Shown here: in pieces, positions 8,440 through 17,442 of the stretch
Layout: each line of letters begins with the position of its first letter
Numbering within the stretch: the stretch's first letter is position 1
Assembly (NCBI GenBank): GCA_018674495.1
Contig: JABHAA010000023.1
Span: 1-40,035, forward strand
DNA length: 40,035 bases
Source: Rhodospirillaceae bacterium
Lineage (GTDB): Bacteria; Pseudomonadota; Alphaproteobacteria; Rhodospirillales; UBA2165
Reading direction: 5' to 3'
Made by a program: the position numbers and the translations under genes
The notes under the pieces: generated by a model
Told to the model about the DNA's origin: nothing
The model's input: the letters and a program-made list of their open reading frames with translations, nothing else
Database searches by the model: none

Positions 8440-9325
8440 TGTTCTGTACCTGCTCGCGGAACTGTTCGACCACCGCTTTCAATTCGAGCCCGATGCGCGA
8501 CAATTCCACATCGGCGGCTTTCGAGCAGAGGGTGTTGGCTTCCCGGTTAAATTCCTGACAGAGAAAATCCAATTTGCGCCCGACGCCGTCGCCGTCTTCC
8601 AAAAGTGCGTCCGCCGCCTGCAAATGGGCCTCCAGCCGGTCCAGCTCTTCGCGCACATCGGACTTGGTGATCAGAATGGCGGTTTCCTGGTGAATCCGGT
8701 CCTCAGACAAGGATGGCTCGGCTCCCAACAACTCGGATATCTGCGCCGAAAATTTTTGCTTGATGGCTTCGGGCTGGGCTTCGGCGGTTTCCTTGGCGGC
8801 GGCGCATAGCTCGCCGATATTTTTCAAATGCGCTTCCAACACTGTCTTCATACGCCCGCCCTCTTCGGCGCGCATTTCAGCCAGCGCATCAATGGCCTCA
8901 CCAAAATTACCGAGGATAGTTGACTTCAAGGCCTTCATCTCAGCTTCGTTGGCGAGGCTGTCCGCCTGTTCGACAACGCCGCGAACGCCGAGAAGATTAT
9001 CGATGCGCGGCGGATCAAACACATTGTCGCCAGCTTCGAATTCCTTGGCCGCCGTGATCAACTGTTCCAGCAAACCCCGGTTGATGCGGTATTGAACGCC
9101 GTCCTGTTCCAGGCTCAGCGACAGCGCGAGGTTGAAATTGCCGCGCTTGAAGCGCTTCGACACCATGGCCCGGGCGGCTTGTTCCAATTCATCGAAACCG
9201 TGCGGCATGCGGCAGCGCATATCGAGCCCCTTGCCGTTGACGCTTTTTACTTCCCAGCTCCAAATGTGCGATCCCTCAGCGCCTTCCGTGCGCGCAAAGC
9301 CGGTCATGGAATTCAGCTCAGACAT
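8432..9325 (-). CDS. YicC-family endoribonuclease
   Basis: This is a 297-aa cytoplasmic protein of the YicC/YloC family. Members have been reported to have endoribonuclease activity; the exact role here is not shown by the sequence. The N-terminus (LNSMTGFAR) and the C-terminal GRKLDFLCQEFNREANT-like region are strong family signatures. The segment between is charged and helical. It starts at ATG 9325 behind a run of A residues and a purine-poor upstream region, so the ribosome-binding site is weak. It overlaps gmk by 8 bases and lies 87 bases downstream of the GT41 gene on the same strand, so the three may be co-transcribed. Confidence 0.9.
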   Translation of the reverse strand: MSELNSMTGFARTEGAEGSHIWSWEVKSVNGKGLDMRCRMPHGFDELEQAARAMVSKRFKRGNFNLALSLSLEQDGVQYRINRGLLEQLITAAKEFEAGDNVFDPPRIDNLLGVRGVVEQADSLANEAEMKALKSTILGNFGEAIDALAEMRAEEGGRMKTVLEAHLKNIGELCAAAKETAEAQPEAIKQKFSAQISELLGAEPSLSEDRIHQETAILITKSDVREELDRLEAHLQAADALLEDGDGVGRKLDFLCQEFNREANTLCSKAADVELSRIGLELKAVVEQFREQVQNIE

Positions 9326-9412
9326 TTTTTTTGGCGGCCCCCTGGTTTATTGTCGCCGATTGGCAACGTGGCGCAGAGTTTATGAAAATCTTAAGACTTG
9401 CGCCATGAAATT

Positions 9413-11314
9413 CTACCCCCGGACCAGGCACCATTGGCGCCACATATCGCGCAACGCGGCTTCGACATTTTTGGCGTAGGCGGCGCCGTCGCAAAGATCA
9501 GAGCGCCGCAATTGTCCGCCAAGGTTTTTGCGCAAAGAAGCCATGCGGGCCTCATCCCCAGCCAGGGCGCAAGCAGTGCGGATATAGTCTTCGACGCTGG
9601 CCGACGCCAGATCAGCAGCCCCGATCTGGCTCAGCAAAGTTCCCGCCACCCGCCCGGCAAAGTTGTCGCCCCAAAGGGCAATCACCGGCACACCGGCGGC
9701 CAAAGCCTCAAATGTGGTTGTCGCTCCATTGAACGGGAACGGATCGAGCGCGATATCGATGCCGCCATAAAGCCCAAGATGGTCGGCCAGACCATCATCG
9801 CCGTATAGAAACTGCAAGCGCTCTGGCGCCAGCCCGGCGGCAATGAAGCGCCTCAGCCAACCATCACGGAGGCCTTGGTCGGCATAAAGATTGCGGTATT
9901 TGAGGGCCAAACGCGCGTCCGGGACCTGGGCCAGGATATCCGCCCAGACCGCAAACACCCGGTCGCTAATTTTTTCCGGCTTGTTGAAACATCCAAAGGT
10001 GACATAGCCGTTCTTTGAAATGGGCGGCGGCGTTGCGCCGGGGCCAACATCGGGCAAGGTGAATTGGTAGAACGAAGGCAACCGGTACAGCCGTTCGGTA
10101 AATTGCTCCGCCGTATCTTCGGGATGCAGCAAATCATCAGTTAGCCAATAATCCATTTCGTCCAGCCCGCTGGTGGCGCAATCGTGATAACTGACTTGCA
10201 CCGGCGCCGCACGGTGCGCCGCCACCTGGGGCCGGTTAAGGTTGAAGCGTCCGGCCAGGAATACCGCGATATCGATGCCGTCCTGGCGCATGCGCTGGGC
10301 CAGCCCGGCATCACCAAAGCCAACCGCCGGTATCCAGTGATCGGCGTGGGCGCGGAACCGGGCTGAGATTGCGTCATTGGATTCTTCCTCGGCATAGAGG
10401 AATATCTCGAACGCCTTGGCATCATGATTTGCGATCAGTGGCAACAGATTGCGTCCCACCGGATGATCGCGGAAATCCGATGACACATAGCCAATCTTCA
10501 ATTTGCGCGCCGGTGCTGGGCTGGTATTTTCAAACCGCAAGCGCCGTGCCGCCGGTTTGTGGTGCCGGGCACCATAGCGCCGGTGGGCACCAAAGCGCTC
10601 GGCCTCGGTCAAATCGGGCTGATTGAGCATGGCCATCAGCGAATTGCGCTCGGCCAGATGGCAATCGGGATCCAATTGCAAAGCTTTGGCGAAGCATTCC
10701 ATAGCGCCATCGACATCACCGACCGCCTGTATCGCGGCGCCCAGGTTGGTCAGCGCCTGCGCCTTGTTCCGGGAGCGCTCCAACGCGCGCGTCAAACTAT
10801 CGATGGCTTCGCTGGTGCGAAAGGCGCGCAATTGCACCTGGCCCAAATTGCTAAGCGCTTCGGCATTGTCCGGCGCGATCTCGAGGGCGCGGATGGCGGC
10901 ATCTTCGGCGGCGGCAAGATCGCCCTGGTGCAACAGGGTGTTGGACAGATTGACAATTGCGGCGAAAAAATCCGGTTTGATCTGGATGGCTCTTGTGTAG
11001 TGATCGGCGGCAAGGCCCGGTGCGCCGGCGGCGAAGTGGGCGTTTGCCAGATAAAACAACAGCTCCGAATTATCCCCATCTTCGGCTGCCGCGCGCGCCA
11101 GGATTTTGGCAGCGGCGGCGGCGTGCCCGGTTTTATAGGCGATCAATCCCAGATATTGCAGCGCGCCGGCGTTGTTCGCGTCCTGGGCAAGGATTTCCCG
11201 GCAAAGGCTTTCCGCCGCGTCCAGGCGGTCCCGCTCAAATTGCTCTTTGGCGCACGCCAGCAATTGGGTTAGGTTCGCGCCGTCCGGCAGTGCAATGTTA
11301 TCGATGATGCCCAT
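9413..11314 (-). CDS. TPR protein with GT41 (O-GlcNAc transferase-like/SPINDLY) domain
   Basis: A 633-aa protein with an N-terminal array of tetratricopeptide repeats (about residues 15-235, repeating A-x-x-x-L-x-x-x-G/A patterns such as NNAGALQYLGL and DNAEALSNLGQ). A glycosyltransferase family 41 catalytic region follows (about 260-630). Telling motifs are IGYVSSDFRDHPVGR, the CFNKPEKISDRVF stretch, and the donor-binding LDPFPFNGATTTFEAL near 535-550. By analogy with family members it would transfer a sugar from a nucleotide-sugar to protein Ser/Thr residues or to flagellin-like targets. The substrate cannot be read from the sequence. There is no signal peptide, so it is cytoplasmic. It diverges from the SDR gene across a 77-base gap and is followed by yicC-gmk. 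Confidence 0.85.
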   Translation of the reverse strand: MGIIDNIALPDGANLTQLLACAKEQFERDRLDAAESLCREILAQDANNAGALQYLGLIAYKTGHAAAAAKILARAAAEDGDNSELLFYLANAHFAAGAPGLAADHYTRAIQIKPDFFAAIVNLSNTLLHQGDLAAAEDAAIRALEIAPDNAEALSNLGQVQLRAFRTSEAIDSLTRALERSRNKAQALTNLGAAIQAVGDVDGAMECFAKALQLDPDCHLAERNSLMAMLNQPDLTEAERFGAHRRYGARHHKPAARRLRFENTSPAPARKLKIGYVSSDFRDHPVGRNLLPLIANHDAKAFEIFLYAEEESNDAISARFRAHADHWIPAVGFGDAGLAQRMRQDGIDIAVFLAGRFNLNRPQVAAHRAAPVQVSYHDCATSGLDEMDYWLTDDLLHPEDTAEQFTERLYRLPSFYQFTLPDVGPGATPPPISKNGYVTFGCFNKPEKISDRVFAVWADILAQVPDARLALKYRNLYADQGLRDGWLRRFIAAGLAPERLQFLYGDDGLADHLGLYGGIDIALDPFPFNGATTTFEALAAGVPVIALWGDNFAGRVAGTLLSQIGAADLASASVEDYIRTACALAGDEARMASLRKNLGGQLRRSDLCDGAAYAKNVEAALRDMWRQWCLVRG

Positions 11315-11391
11315 GGTTTGGTTCCGAGACCACTATGGACCGGCGCCGTTAAAGAGCGGTAAACCCCAACAGGAAATCCGCCTGGGAGAGA

Positions 11392-12162
11392 ATGGTGGCG
11401 AGAAAAGACTATGCATCAATCTTGATTACTGGCGCATCGTCGGGCATCGGGCGCGCGTTGGCACTGAATTACGCAAGCCCCGGCGTGCGTCTGGTGCTGT
11501 CGGGCCGCGATGAAGGCCGGCTGCAAGCCGCCGCTGATGGATGCCGCAGCCTCGGCGCCGAGGTGACGATGCATATTATCGATGTCCGCGATAAGGAGGC
11601 TATGAACGCCTGGATGACAGAGGCGGACGATGTACTACCGCTTGATCTGATCATCGCCAATGCCGGAGTGTCCACCAATACCATCGGCGGCGGCGGAGGT
11701 GACGACGCAGCCCGGCTTATTGCTGCGATCAACATCGATGGCACCTTGAATACGGTGGCGCCGCTTGTGGACCGGATGACCGAACGCCGCCAAGGGCAGA
11801 TCGCTATCATGAGTTCGATGGCCGCCTTTCACGGCATGCCCGGCGCGCCCGCCTATGGAGCTAGCAAAGCTTGGTGCAAATCCTATGGCGAGGGGCTTCG
11901 CGGCCGCTTGCGTCGCCACAATGTGGGCGTCTCGGTGATCTGCCCGGGCTTCGTTGAAAGCCGCATCACCGCCGGCAACCGCTTTCCCATGCCGCTATTC
12001 ATGAAGGCCCCGAAAGCAGCGCGCATCATAAGGCGCGGCCTCGCCAAAAACCGGTCGCGCATCGCCTTCCCGCTAACCCTCTATGTTTTGGCGTGGCTGC
12101 TTAGCATCCTGCCGCCCGGCTGGACCGATCCTTTGTTCGCCAAGATGCCCGACAAGGAGTGA
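11392..12162 (+). CDS. SDR-family NAD(P)-dependent oxidoreductase
   Basis: A classical short-chain dehydrogenase (256 aa). The cofactor motif TGASSGIG is at 13-20, the NAG motif at 90-92, and the catalytic Tyr155 and Lys159 lie in YGASKA with Ser141/142 before them. The C-terminus holds a hydrophobic stretch (about 228-245, LTLYVLAWLLSIL), which suggests membrane association, as in KR-type SDRs acting on lipids or polysaccharides. The substrate is unknown. A Shine-Dalgarno-like GGGAGAG precedes the ATG at 11392. It stands alone on the plus strand between two minus-strand clusters. Confidence 0.88.
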   Translation: MVARKDYASILITGASSGIGRALALNYASPGVRLVLSGRDEGRLQAAADGCRSLGAEVTMHIIDVRDKEAMNAWMTEADDVLPLDLIIANAGVSTNTIGGGGGDDAARLIAAINIDGTLNTVAPLVDRMTERRQGQIAIMSSMAAFHGMPGAPAYGASKAWCKSYGEGLRGRLRRHNVGVSVICPGFVESRITAGNRFPMPLFMKAPKAARIIRRGLAKNRSRIAFPLTLYVLAWLLSILPPGWTDPLFAKMPDKE

Positions 12163-12183
12163 GCCTGCCTCCAGCGGCCTAGG

Positions 12184-13173
12184 CTAATGCTTTTTTTGCC
12201 GCGCTTTCTGCAATTTCCGCCAACGCCGCACATTGCGGTTGTGGGCGGCCAGGGTGCGCGCAAAGACGTGCCCGCCGCTGCCATCGGCGACAAAATAAAG
12301 ATCGCCGGAGCGCGCGGGATTGAGCGCCGCGGCAATGGCGGCAATGCCCGGATTGGCGATCGGTCCCGGCGGCAAGCCTTTATGGACATAGGTATTATAG
12401 AGGCTCTGGTCCCTGAGATCGGTCCGCGTCAGGCGGCGGCCCAGTTTGCCCTGGCCATGGGTCAGTGCATAGACCACTGTCGGATCCGATTGCAGGCGCA
12501 TGCCGGCGCGAAGGCGATTGATGAAGACACTGGCAACACGGGCGCGCTCTTCGGCAAGGCCAGTTTCCTTTTCAATGATTGAGGCGAGGATCAGGGCTTC
12601 GGCAGGGCTGTTCAATGGCAAATCTGGCACCCGCGCGGCCCATAGCCTTTCCACAGCACTGGTCATCGCGGCGCGCATCCGCCGGACGATATCGGCGCGC
12701 GCATCTCCATAGGAGAAATGATAGGTTTCGGGCAGCAGCTGGCCCTCTCCAAGGCCTTGCGGCGCTGAGCCCTTAAGACCCTCGGTGGCGCCAAGGCGGG
12801 CCAGCACATCAAAGGTGGTCAGCCCCTCGGCGACGGTCAGCCGGCGCACCACGGTCTTACCGTGGCGAAGAATATCCAAAACCTGGCGCGCGCTGGCGCC
12901 CTTTGGAAAAGAATATTCGCCAGCTTTTAAGGGGAATTCGGGCTGATAGAGACGGGCGCCGATGCGCAATACAATCTCGTGGCTGATAATGCCGGTGCGC
13001 CTGAGCATCTCGGCCACCGTACCGATGCGATGCCCGTTCGGGATTACCAGCGTCTGCTCGATTTCCGATGGACCCGATTGGCGGAACATTTCGTAGGCGA
13101 AAAATCCGCCGCCCGATGCGATGATGATGGCCAGCACGGCCAAAGCTGCAAACCAGCGGAAGAGCCGGCCCAT
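12184..13173 (-). CDS. mltG: Endolytic murein transglycosylase MltG
   Basis: This inner-membrane enzyme cleaves nascent peptidoglycan strands and so sets their length (YceG family, 329 aa). A single membrane anchor lies near residues 8-28. A LysM-like region and then the YceG catalytic domain follow, with the IIEKET motif at 199-204 (candidate catalytic Glu201) and SDPTVVYAL further on. The basic tail ends in RQKKH. The gene follows fabF by 6 bases at the end of the fab cluster; mltG next to fatty-acid genes is a frequent arrangement. In many genomes pabC lies between fabF and mltG, and it is absent here. Confidence 0.93.
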   Translation of the reverse strand: MGRLFRWFAALAVLAIIIASGGGFFAYEMFRQSGPSEIEQTLVIPNGHRIGTVAEMLRRTGIISHEIVLRIGARLYQPEFPLKAGEYSFPKGASARQVLDILRHGKTVVRRLTVAEGLTTFDVLARLGATEGLKGSAPQGLGEGQLLPETYHFSYGDARADIVRRMRAAMTSAVERLWAARVPDLPLNSPAEALILASIIEKETGLAEERARVASVFINRLRAGMRLQSDPTVVYALTHGQGKLGRRLTRTDLRDQSLYNTYVHKGLPPGPIANPGIAAIAAALNPARSGDLYFVADGSGGHVFARTLAAHNRNVRRWRKLQKARQKKH

Positions 13174-13179
13174 CGTCCC

Positions 13180-14436
13180 TTAATCGAAGCCGGCGATCAC
13201 AAGCGAAGCGTTGGTGCCGCCGAACCCGAAGGAATTGGACAACGCCGTCTTGATCTTTCGCTCTTGCGCCACGTGCGCCACAAGATTGATGTCACAACCC
13301 TCGGACGGGTTGTCGAGATTGATGGTCGGCGGAACGATGCCGTGTTTTATGGCGAGGGTGGAGAAGATAGCTTCGACGGCGCCTGCGGCGCCCAGCAAAT
13401 GGCCGATCGAAGATTTGGTGGACGACATTGCCAGGTCATTGACCGCATCGCCGAACAACCGCTTCACCGCGCCCAACTCGATCTCGTCGCCGAGCGGCGT
13501 CGAGGTGCCGTGGGCGTTGACGTAATCGACGTCTTCGGGGTTGAGGCCGGCACGCTTCAACGCTGCGGTCATCGAGCGGAAGCCGCCATTGCCGTCGGCG
13601 GCGGGCGCCGTGATATGATGGGCATCGCCCGACATGCCGTAGCCCACAATTTCACCGTAAATATCGGCGCCGCGGGCACGGGCATGGTCTAATTCTTCCA
13701 GCACTACAACGCCGGCGCCTTCGCCGATAACGAAACCGTCGCGGTCCCGATCCCAAGGTCTGGACGCTTTTTCCGGGGTATCGTTAAATCCCGTCGAAAG
13801 CGCCCGCGCCTGGGCAAAGCCGGCCACCCCAATCCGGCAAATGGCGGCTTCGGCGCCGCCGGCGACCATCACTTCGGCGTCTTCGAACTGGATCATGCGA
13901 GCGGCATCACCGATGGCGTGGGCGCCCGATGAACACGCCGTGACAACGGCGTGGTTGGGTCCCTTGAAACCGAATTTTATGGCCACCTGCCCCGCCACCA
14001 AATTGATCAGGCTGGCGGGAATGAAAAACGGGCTGAGGCGGCGCGCCGATGAGCCTTCGACGCCCAAGGTGCTGCGTTCAATCTCCGGCAGCCCGCCAAT
14101 GCCGGCGCCGATCATGACACCGGTGCGCTCTAAATCCTGTTCGTTATCTGGGGTCCAGCCGGCATCCCTGACCGCCATTTCGGCGGCGACCAGGCCAAAT
14201 TGGATAAAGGTGTCCATGCGCCGCTGTTCTTTAGGCGAAATCCAGTCATCCGCAATGAAGGCGTTTTCGCCGCTCCTCGGCACCCGAGCGGCGATTTTCG
14301 ATGCTATATCGGAAACATCGAAATCATCAATGGGCACGACGCCGGAATGGCCTTCGATCAGCCGCCGCCACGTAACATCTGTGCCGCATGCTAGCGGTGT
14401 TACCAGACCAATACCTGTGATGACCACACGCCTCAT
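13180..14436 (-). CDS. fabF: 3-oxoacyl-ACP synthase II FabF
   Basis: This is the elongating condensing enzyme of type II fatty-acid synthesis, joining malonyl-ACP to acyl-ACP (418 aa). The thiolase-fold catalytic triad is present: Cys168 in VTACSSGA, His309 in NAHGTSTP and His346 in SIGHLLGA, with the conserved Lys341. These match E. coli C163, H303 and H340 with offsets of 5-6. The gene sits 67 bases after acpP and immediately before mltG, in the usual acpP-fabF order. It is a cytoplasmic homodimer by family. Confidence 0.96.
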   Translation of the reverse strand: MRRVVITGIGLVTPLACGTDVTWRRLIEGHSGVVPIDDFDVSDIASKIAARVPRSGENAFIADDWISPKEQRRMDTFIQFGLVAAEMAVRDAGWTPDNEQDLERTGVMIGAGIGGLPEIERSTLGVEGSSARRLSPFFIPASLINLVAGQVAIKFGFKGPNHAVVTACSSGAHAIGDAARMIQFEDAEVMVAGGAEAAICRIGVAGFAQARALSTGFNDTPEKASRPWDRDRDGFVIGEGAGVVVLEELDHARARGADIYGEIVGYGMSGDAHHITAPAADGNGGFRSMTAALKRAGLNPEDVDYVNAHGTSTPLGDEIELGAVKRLFGDAVNDLAMSSTKSSIGHLLGAAGAVEAIFSTLAIKHGIVPPTINLDNPSEGCDINLVAHVAQERKIKTALSNSFGFGGTNASLVIAGFD

Positions 14437-14503
14437 GGCTCACACGATTTTACAGTTGAAAACGGTTTCGAAAAATACCGCCCGGAGGCAGCGCCCCAAC
14501 TGG

Positions 14504-14740
14504 CTACTGCGCCTGTGAGGACAGAAAATCCACAGCATCCTTGACGGTGAGGATTTTTTCCGCGGCATCATCTGGAATCTCGCATCCGAATTCTTCCTCG
14601 AAGGCCATGACCAATTCGACCGTATCCAGGCTGTCGGCGCCCAAGTCATCGATAAAGCTGGCCGTATCGGTGACCTTCGCCTCATCAACGCCCAGATGTT
14701 CGACGATAATTCCCCTTACGCGTTCCGCAGTGTCGCTCAT
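14504..14740 (-). CDS. acpP: Acyl carrier protein AcpP
   Basis: A 78-aa acidic carrier protein that holds growing acyl chains. Ser37 in the motif LGADSLD is the phosphopantetheine attachment site, and the helix after it ([13 protein letters not shown]) is the recognition helix. A good ribosome-binding site, GAGGA, lies upstream of the ATG. The 194-base gap between fabG and acpP (14741-14934) contains no other gene. It is relatively AT-rich near acpP and probably carries a separate acpP promoter, although I could not pick a convincing -35/-10 pair. Confidence 0.97.
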   Translation of the reverse strand: MSDTAERVRGIIVEHLGVDEAKVTDTASFIDDLGADSLDTVELVMAFEEEFGCEIPDDAAEKILTVKDAVDFLSSQAQ

Positions 14741-14934
14741 ACTTTTAGTCCTCGGCTATCTATCAACAAAAATACAAATTTCGTATCTGGCTCCAACCAA
14801 AGCCACGGTTCAAACTTGTTGGCCGGTCCAGTTCATTCCAAATTCCATTGCGGCGTTCGTAACACACTTTGAAATCCTTGACCAGCTTTCCCGCCGACCA
14901 ATTTTTGCGGTGCCGAGCCGCACCCGAAACGGCC

Positions 14935-15672
14935 CTAGATCATCGCCAATCCACCATTAATGTGCAGAGTTTGGCCGGTGACGTAGGCGGCCTCGTCGCT
15001 GGCCAGATAGACCACACCGGCGGCCACGTCCGCCACATCGCCGAGCCGCCCCGACGGCACCGATTGCAAAAGAGCATCCCGCTGGTCATCGCTCAAGGCA
15101 TCGGTCATGGCGGTGACGATAAATCCCGGCGCCACGCAATTGACCGTGATGCCGCGCGATCCGATCTCGGCGGCCAGGGATTTCGACAGGCCGATCATGC
15201 CGGCCTTGGAGGCCGCGTAATTGGCCTGGCCGGCATTGCCGGTCACACCAACCACCGAAGTGATCGAAATGATCCGCCCCCAGCGCTGTTTCATCATGCC
15301 CCGGAGGCAGGCGCGCGACAGCCGAAACGCCGCCCCCAAATTGATATCGAGAACATCCCGCCAGTCCTCGTCCTTCATCCGCATGGTCAGATTATCGCGG
15401 GTCAGCCCGGCATTGTTAACCAAGATGTCGAGCCCGCCCATCGCATCCTCGGCCGCCGCCGTCAGGGTCCCGGCGGCATCCGCCTCGGCCAGATTGGCCG
15501 CCGCCACATGAGCGCCATCCCCCAATTCCCCAGCCAGCGCGTCCAGCGCGTCCTGGCGCGTACCGGACAGGGTTACCTGGGCACCCTGTCCATATAATTG
15601 CCTGGCGATGGCGCCGCCGATACCGCCGGAAGCACCGGTCACGAGGGCGCGTTTTCCAGATAAATCGAACAT
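14935..15672 (-). CDS. fabG: 3-oxoacyl-ACP reductase FabG
   Basis: This NADPH-dependent reductase converts beta-ketoacyl-ACP to beta-hydroxyacyl-ACP (245 aa). SDR signatures are TGASGGIG at 12-19, NNAG at 86-89, Asn111 and the catalytic Ser139, Tyr152 and Lys156 (NYAASKAG). The C-terminus ends in the typical LHINGGLAM. A clear AGGAG Shine-Dalgarno precedes the ATG at 15672. It lies 28 bases after fabD. Context separates it from the two other SDR genes in the window: it is the only one inside the fab cluster and has the FabG tail. Confidence 0.95.
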   Translation of the reverse strand: MFDLSGKRALVTGASGGIGGAIARQLYGQGAQVTLSGTRQDALDALAGELGDGAHVAAANLAEADAAGTLTAAAEDAMGGLDILVNNAGLTRDNLTMRMKDEDWRDVLDINLGAAFRLSRACLRGMMKQRWGRIISITSVVGVTGNAGQANYAASKAGMIGLSKSLAAEIGSRGITVNCVAPGFIVTAMTDALSDDQRDALLQSVPSGRLGDVADVAAGVVYLASDEAAYVTGQTLHINGGLAMI

Positions 15673-15700
15673 GGAAAATTCTCCTTTTGTCTAGGTCATC

Positions 15701-16651
15701 TTAAAGGGTAGCGGCGAAAGCCTCGATATCGTCCGGCGTCTGCACAGAGATCCCGGTAAGCTCGCGATCAATACGCCGGCTCAATCCGGTCAATACCTTG
15801 CCGGCGCCGATCTCGACCACCGTATCGACATCATGGTCCCGCATATATAGTACGCATTCGCGCCAGCGCACCAGCGATGTGACCTGCTCGACCAAAAGGC
15901 GGCGAATATCCTCGGGCGCGCTGGCTTCTTCCGCCGTGACGTTGGCGATCACCGGCAGCGATGGCCGCTCGATCCGGGCCGCCGCCAATTCCTTTTCCAT
16001 CACCTCGGCAGCTGGAGACATCAAGGCACAATGGAACGGCGCGCTGACTTGCAGCATGATCGAACGCTTGGCGCCATTTTCAACGGCGATCTCCAACGCC
16101 CGCTCGACGGCGGCGGTGTCGCCCGAAATGACCACCTGGCCCGGTGCGTTGTCGTTGCCAGCGGTGCAAACACCACCCTCGGCCCCTTCGGCGCCCTGGG
16201 CGGCAAATTCCTGGGCCTGATCCAGTTCGACGCCGAGCAATGCCGCCATGGCGCCCTCGCCGACCGGCACCGCGGCCTGCATGGCCTGGCCGCGGATTTT
16301 AAGGATGCGGGCGGCGTCGGCGATCTGGAATGCGCCCGCCGCCGTCAGCGCCGTATATTCGCCGAGCGAATGGCCGGCCACATATTTGCCGGCGGCGGCA
16401 AGATCGAAATTGCCTTCGCCGCTAAGCACACGGATAATCGCCATGCTCATCGCCATCAGCGCCGGCTGGGCATTTTCGGTCAGCACCAGATCCTCTTCCG
16501 GGCCACCGAACATGAGCTTGGAGAGATGCTGCTCGAGCGCGTCATCGACTTCTTGGAAGACATGTTTGGCGGCGGGAAAGGCGGCCGCCAATTCCTTGCC
16601 CATGCCCACCGCCTGGGCGCCTTGGCCGGGAAATACAAACGCTCGCGCCAT
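15701..16651 (-). CDS. fabD: Malonyl-CoA:ACP transacylase FabD
   Basis: This enzyme loads malonyl units from CoA onto AcpP (316 aa). The N-terminus MARAFVFPGQGAQ is the family start, so I set the start at ATG 16651 although the frame stays open to 16741. An AAGGTG ribosome-binding site supports this. The active-site serine is Ser95 in GHSLGEYT and the histidine is His207 in APFHCAL. It is the first gene of the fab cluster and diverges from rpsF across 227 bases, which must carry promoters for both directions. Confidence 0.95.
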   Translation of the reverse strand: MARAFVFPGQGAQAVGMGKELAAAFPAAKHVFQEVDDALEQHLSKLMFGGPEEDLVLTENAQPALMAMSMAIIRVLSGEGNFDLAAAGKYVAGHSLGEYTALTAAGAFQIADAARILKIRGQAMQAAVPVGEGAMAALLGVELDQAQEFAAQGAEGAEGGVCTAGNDNAPGQVVISGDTAAVERALEIAVENGAKRSIMLQVSAPFHCALMSPAAEVMEKELAAARIERPSLPVIANVTAEEASAPEDIRRLLVEQVTSLVRWRECVLYMRDHDVDTVVEIGAGKVLTGLSRRIDRELTGISVQTPDDIEAFAATL

Positions 16652-16757
16652 GACCGGCACCTTTTTTGTCGTTGAAAGTATCCAGTCCTTTGAAGCAAGC
16701 GGGCATATGCCTGTCAAGCGCCGCCAAGGCGTTGCCGCCATGCGTTCCCAAGGCCGC

Positions 16758-16785
16758 TTGCCACTGAGATTCTATTGTGTATAGT
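16758..16785 (+). promoter_or_regulatory. Predicted sigma-70 promoter of the rpsF operon
   Basis: TTGCCA (16758-16763), a 16-base spacer and TATAGT (16780-16785) form a good vegetative promoter pointing at rpsF. Transcription would start near 16792, giving a leader of about 87 bases that contains the hairpin at 16805-16821. The match is five of six in each hexamer. Confidence 0.55.
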
Positions 16786-16804
16786 GCGCGCCCGCAAACT
16801 CCTT

Positions 16805-16821
16805 GCCAGACGGTGTCTGGC
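16805..16821 (+). promoter_or_regulatory. Perfect 7-bp hairpin in the rpsF leader
   Basis: GCCAGAC, loop GGT, then GTCTGGC form a perfect stem with a three-base loop, within the predicted leader. A second possible pairing is CCGGC (16832-16836) with GCCGG (16863-16867), just upstream of the ribosome-binding site AAGGGGA. In many bacteria the S6:S18 complex represses its own operon by binding a leader structure with an exposed CCG. ACCGGC at 16831-16836 is a candidate for that element, but the match to the known motif is not established here. Confidence 0.4.
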
Positions 16822-16878
16822 TATGCCTGGACCGGCGATGAGCGCCACCTGGGTTGAGACAAGCCGGAAGGGGACCAT

Positions 16879-17442
16879 ATGGCTTATTACGAAAGCGTAT
16901 TTATTGCGCGGCAAGAAGTATCCGCGCAGCAAGCAGACGCACTTGCAGACACATTTGCCGGCGTCATTGAAGAAAATGGCGGTCAAGTCACCAAGCGAGA
17001 AAATTGGGGGCTGAAGACGCTCGCCTACCGCATCAAGAAAAACCGCAAGGGTCACTATTTGATGTTCAACATCGATGGCCCTTCCGCGGCGGTTCAGGAA
17101 ATGGAACGGCTGATGGGCCTCAACGAGGACATCTTGCGCATCCTAACCATCCGCGTTGACGAGTTGGAAGAAGACCCGTCTGCGCAAATGCAGAGCCGCG
17201 CCCGCGAAGGACGCTACGAAGACCGCGACAGGCCGCGCCGCGACGACGGCCCAAAAAGCGATAGCAATGAGGGCGGCGAAGCCCAGGCCTCTACCGCGGC
17301 CGCCGCCGAAGATGCGGCAAAACCAGAAGCCGAAGCCGACGCGCCCGAGGCCGAAACGCCCGAATCTGAAGCCGAAGCGCCCGAAGCCGAAGCCGAAGCG
17401 CCCGAGGCCGAGGCCGCCGCGCCCGAAGGAGACAAGACATGA
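16879..17442 (+). CDS. rpsF: 30S ribosomal protein S6 with long acidic C-terminal tail
   Basis: S6 binds 16S rRNA together with S18 in the 30S platform. Residues 1-100 form the normal S6 ferredoxin-like domain, with [12 protein letters not shown] at the start and the [11 protein letters not shown] strand near the end. The remaining 87 residues are a low-complexity tail. It starts basic ([15 protein letters not shown]) and then becomes repeats of Ala, Glu and Pro ([13 protein letters not shown]). Bacterial S6 is usually 95-135 aa, so 187 aa is long, though extended S6 tails are known in Alphaproteobacteria. The ribosome-binding site is AAGGGGA. The stop overlaps rpsR as ATGA. Confidence 0.95.
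   Translation: MAYYESVFIARQEVSAQQADALADTFAGVIEENGGQVTKRENWGLKTLAYRIKKNRKGHYLMFNIDGPSAAVQEMERLMGLNEDILRILTIRVDELEEDPSAQMQSRAREGRYEDRDRPRRDDGPKSDSNEGGEAQASTAAAAEDAAKPEAEADAPEAETPESEAEAPEAEAEAPEAEAAAPEGDKT

Noticed and set aside
10559..11272. 237-codon open frame antisense to the TPR/GT41 gene
   Set aside because: Glycine-, glutamine- and isoleucine-rich mirror of the TPR codons with no start signal.
12162..12197. Possible terminator after the SDR gene (AGCCT/AGGCT stem then seven T)
   Set aside because: The stem is five pairs, the T-run starts five bases after it, and the T-run is explained by lysine codons at the end of mltG.
16031..16675. 214-codon open frame antisense to fabD
   Set aside because: The histidine- and glycine-rich product mirrors fabD codons; fabD is certain.
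16652..16741. Upstream extension of FabD
   Set aside because: The family start MARAFVFPGQ with an AAGGTG ribosome-binding site is at 16651; the added 30 residues look non-coding.
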